DNA of 64,000 nt from OFTM10 sp964196195 (lineage in GTDB: Bacteria > Actinomycetota > Acidimicrobiia > Acidimicrobiales > Aldehydirespiratoraceae), in contig CAXMSE010000018.1 of NCBI GenBank assembly GCA_964196195.1, forward strand, positions 47,168 through 111,167. The letters are read 5' to 3'. Of the stretch, positions 61,966 to 64,000 are shown piece after piece. Below the pieces are notes generated by a model. That model made no database searches and was not told the origin of the DNA. It saw nothing but the letters and a program-made list of their open reading frames with translations. A program made the position numbers and the translations under genes. The first letter of the stretch is position 1; each line of letters opens with the position of its first letter.

Positions 61966-63006
61966 ATGAAGATTTCGATGATGCTCAGCTACTCCGGCGA
62001 CCCAAGATTGGCTGCCGCGGAGGCCCGCGATCTGGAGAGTGCCGGGATCGATGTGGGGTGGGTGGCGGAGCTCTACAGCTTCGACTCGGTGAGCATCCTG
62101 GGCTATCTCGCGGCCCAGACCCAGACGATGGAGCTCGGATCGGCGATCTTTCCCATCTACAGTCGCACCCCCACCCTCACGGCGATGACCGCGGCCGGTC
62201 TCGATGCGGTGTCGGGCGGACGTTTCATCCTCGGCCTCGGAGCGTCGGGGCCCCAGGTGATCGAGGGTTGGCATGGCGTGCCGTACGACAAGCCGCTCGG
62301 CCGCCAACGCGAGATCATCGAGATCTGCCGCCAGGTGTGGAAGCGCGAACGCCTGGTGCACGACGGGCCCAACTACCACCTTCCGTTGCCCGAGGATCAA
62401 GGTACCGGCCTGGGCAAGCCCCTCAAGCTCATCAATCACCCCGTTCGCAGCGAGATCCCGATCTATCTGGCTTCCCTCGGACCCAAGAATGTCGAGCTCA
62501 CCGCCGAGATCGCCGAGGGCTGGCTCCCGGTGTTCTTCCATCCCGGCAAATCCAACGACGTATGGGGTGACGATCTCGCGGCGGGGTTGGCGAAGCGCGA
62601 CGAGGCGCTGGGTCCGCTCCAGGTGGTTGCCGGCGGGGCTCTGGCCATCACCGCCGACACCGAAGAGGCGGCGAAGATCCGCGACGGGGCCCGTTTCATG
62701 ACCGCGCTCTATGTGGGCGGCATGGGCGCCAAGGGGAAGAATTTCTACAACAACATCTTCCGCAAGTACGGCTACGAGTCAGAAGCCGAGGAGATCCAAA
62801 ACCTCTACCTGTCGGGTAAGAAGGAGGAGGCGATGGCCCTGATTCCTCAGGATTTCCTCGATGCCACCGCCCTGGTGGGCGACGAGGGCTGGGTGCGGGA
62901 GCGGGTGATGGCCTATCGCGAGGCCGGCGTGACCCATCTCCAGATCTCACCGGCCGGCAGCGATCCCCTGGGCGATATCGAGAAGGTCAAGTCCTGGATC
63001 AGCTGA
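61966..63006 (+). CDS. LLM-class F420-dependent oxidoreductase
   Basis: 346 residues. Luciferase-like barrel: MKISMMLSYSGDPRLAAAEARDLES, VGWVAELYSFDSVSILGYLAAQT, SGGRFILGLGASGPQVIEGWHG. Typical of F420-dependent enzymes in actinomycetes; substrate unknown. AGGAG lies 6 nt before ATG. It overlaps the convergent SRPBCC gene by 8 nt. Confidence 0.88.
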   Translation: MKISMMLSYSGDPRLAAAEARDLESAGIDVGWVAELYSFDSVSILGYLAAQTQTMELGSAIFPIYSRTPTLTAMTAAGLDAVSGGRFILGLGASGPQVIEGWHGVPYDKPLGRQREIIEICRQVWKRERLVHDGPNYHLPLPEDQGTGLGKPLKLINHPVRSEIPIYLASLGPKNVELTAEIAEGWLPVFFHPGKSNDVWGDDLAAGLAKRDEALGPLQVVAGGALAITADTEEAAKIRDGARFMTALYVGGMGAKGKNFYNNIFRKYGYESEAEEIQNLYLSGKKEEAMALIPQDFLDATALVGDEGWVRERVMAYREAGVTHLQISPAGSDPLGDIEKVKSWIS

Positions 63007-63490
63007 GGGTTCGGCCGAGCCCCTCGAGGGCCCTACCGAGGTTTTTCTCGAGTCTGCGTCTCAGCACCTTGTCGAAAAGGATCTTGGAGCGAGCTCGGGG
63101 CTTGAGGGCCATCAGGTAGGTGACCCGCACCCGATTGGGCCCGATCGCCTGGATGGTGACCCTCTCGTTGAGCGTCTCGAGCATCCGGAACGGCCCGTTG
63201 GCTTCCACCACGGTGAAGCTCCAGACCTTCTCGGGCTCCCACTCGATGAACTCCTCGTCGATGCGAATCCGACGGCCGGCGAGGAAAACCCTGCGCTTGG
63301 CGCCGAGGCCTTCTCGTTGATCGCCGAGCGTTTCGACTCGATCGATGGCATCAAACCATTCGGGCCATGCCTCATGGTGAGCGAGGGCGGCGAAGACGCG
63401 ATCGGCGGTGGTGGGCATCTCGCGCATGGCGCTGATCTTCACCGGTGCGGTGTCGGTCCATTTCGAGGTTTGGGGAGTGAGAGCGGCCAT
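62999..63490 (-). CDS. SRPBCC (START/polyketide cyclase-like) lipid-binding protein
   Basis: 163 residues. SRPBCC pattern: ISAMREMPTTADRVFAALAHHEAWPEWFDAI in parts (DRVFAALAHHEAWPEWF) then VWSFTVVEANGPFRMLE and FDKVLRRRLEKNLGRALEGL. Binds a hydrophobic ligand, unknown. ATG 63490 lies 6 nt after TACGCT; ATG 63559 is a longer alternative. Confidence 0.75.
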   Translation of the reverse strand: MAALTPQTSKWTDTAPVKISAMREMPTTADRVFAALAHHEAWPEWFDAIDRVETLGDQREGLGAKRRVFLAGRRIRIDEEFIEWEPEKVWSFTVVEANGPFRMLETLNERVTIQAIGPNRVRVTYLMALKPRARSKILFDKVLRRRLEKNLGRALEGLGRTLS

Positions 63491-63555
63491 CGGCGAAGCG
63501 TAAGCAGCTGGATCGGCCACCGCCAGACGACGACGAGCTGTCCTGCGCGATGACC

Positions 63556-64000
63556 TCATGCCGCTTCATGTGTTTGGTGGGTTTCTTGGTCGGGTGTTTG
63601 GTTGGGTTGTTGGTCGAGCTCTCGGGCGGGCTCTTTTTGGTGGGGTTTTTGGTGGTGTTTGGGTTGGAGTTTCCAGCCGTGTCGGGTGTGGACGAGTTGG
63701 TGGCTGCCTGAGTGGGTCAGGTGGTGGTCGGTGGGGCAGATGAGGATCATTTCGTCGATATTGGTGTTGGCGTTGGTGGGTGGCGCGTAGGGGGTGAGGT
63801 GGTGGGCTTCGCAGTGGGCGGGCGAGGCTGCGCATATGACGCAGCCTTTGTCGCGGGCAATGAGTTGGTTCCATTGGTCGTCGGTGGCGAGGCGTTTGGT
63901 GCGGCCTTGCCATAGCACGGCGCCGTTGGTGTTGTAGATGGCGCCTGCGAAGACGGAGTTGCACATGATTTGCTCGAGCACGCCCTGAGGTAGTGCTTGA
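63556..64000 (-). CDS. DUF222/HNH endonuclease-type protein, 5' end off window
   Basis: Only the C-terminal 148 codons are present. The HNH core is LIARDKGCVICAASPAHCEAHHLTPYA in part (CVICAASPAHCEAHH), with HHLTHSG. The 13E12/DUF222-HNH family is common in actinomycetes as mobile-like repeats. The C-terminal tail is rich in Gln, His and Lys with CAA/AAA codons, unlike its neighbours. The initiation codon lies beyond 64000; the GTG at 63981 is probably internal. Confidence 0.75.
   Translation of the reverse strand, partial: QALPQGVLEQIMCNSVFAGAIYNTNGAVLWQGRTKRLATDDQWNQLIARDKGCVICAASPAHCEAHHLTPYAPPTNANTNIDEMILICPTDHHLTHSGSHQLVHTRHGWKLQPKHHQKPHQKEPARELDQQPNQTPDQETHQTHEAA

Overview
The window is GC-rich bacterial chromosome around a replication origin, almost certainly from an actinomycete (Actinomycetota). 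The evidence is the order dnaB-rplI-rpsR-ssb-rpsF, the block gyrA-gyrB-dciA-recF-dnaN-dnaA-rpmH-rnpA-yidD-yidC-jag-rsmG-parA-parB, and the block parB-cwlM-trxA-trxB-antisigma-sigma that mycobacteria share. DUF3566 and DUF5318 proteins, a gyrA-side tRNA-Ile and an F420-type oxidoreductase agree. A deep-branching class such as Acidimicrobiia is my guess, not proven.

Layout. 1-6.2 kb: acetoacetyl-CoA ligase (cut by the left edge) divergent from an acyltransferase/DUF1295/histidinol-phosphatase operon, then a FliA/WhiG-type sigma factor and a dehydrogenase-like gene. 6.2-18.5 kb (minus strand): tRNA-Ile, DUF3566, a deacylase, a TadE-like protein, then gyrA, gyrB, dciA, recF, dnaN, dnaA, with DnaA-box-like sites on both sides of dnaA (putative oriC). 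18.5-24 kb (plus strand): rpmH, rnpA, yidD, yidC, jag, rsmG, two parS sites, parA, parB. 24-33.7 kb (minus strand): a cwlM-like pseudo-amidase, trxA, trxB, a membrane protein, an anti-sigma/ECF sigma pair, a Ser/Thr kinase, degV, a DUF6049-like protein and a GNAT. murJ, which precedes sigM in mycobacteria, is missing here.

33.7-43.7 kb: HDAC-like deacetylase, CCA-adding enzyme, methyltransferase, DUF5318, panB, the three-gene pntAB transhydrogenase, asparaginase II-like protein, PPi-type phosphofructokinase and a VOC protein. 43.8-48.2 kb is the most novel-looking part: a GntR/FCD regulator with one palindromic operator before itself and a second before an operon of lipoprotein, riboflavin synthase, ABC ATPase and permease. 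This suggests a regulated flavin-related (or other small-molecule) uptake system.

48.2-51.8 kb: rpsF-ssb-rpsR-rplI-dnaB, with a possible S6:S18 leader hairpin and DnaA boxes before dnaB. 51.8-54 kb: short hypothetical genes, an EAL-like fragment and a duplicated non-coding repeat. 54-64 kb: acyl-CoA metabolism (two crotonase-family genes, a malonyl-CoA synthetase-like ligase, an acyl-CoA dehydrogenase), an inactive-looking M1 peptidase relative, a secreted M23/M28/SLH protein, an LLM oxidoreductase, a SRPBCC protein and the tail of a DUF222-type HNH protein.

A recurring sequence theme is a TANNNT hexamer 6-8 nt before the start codon (12 genes), as expected for leaderless transcripts.
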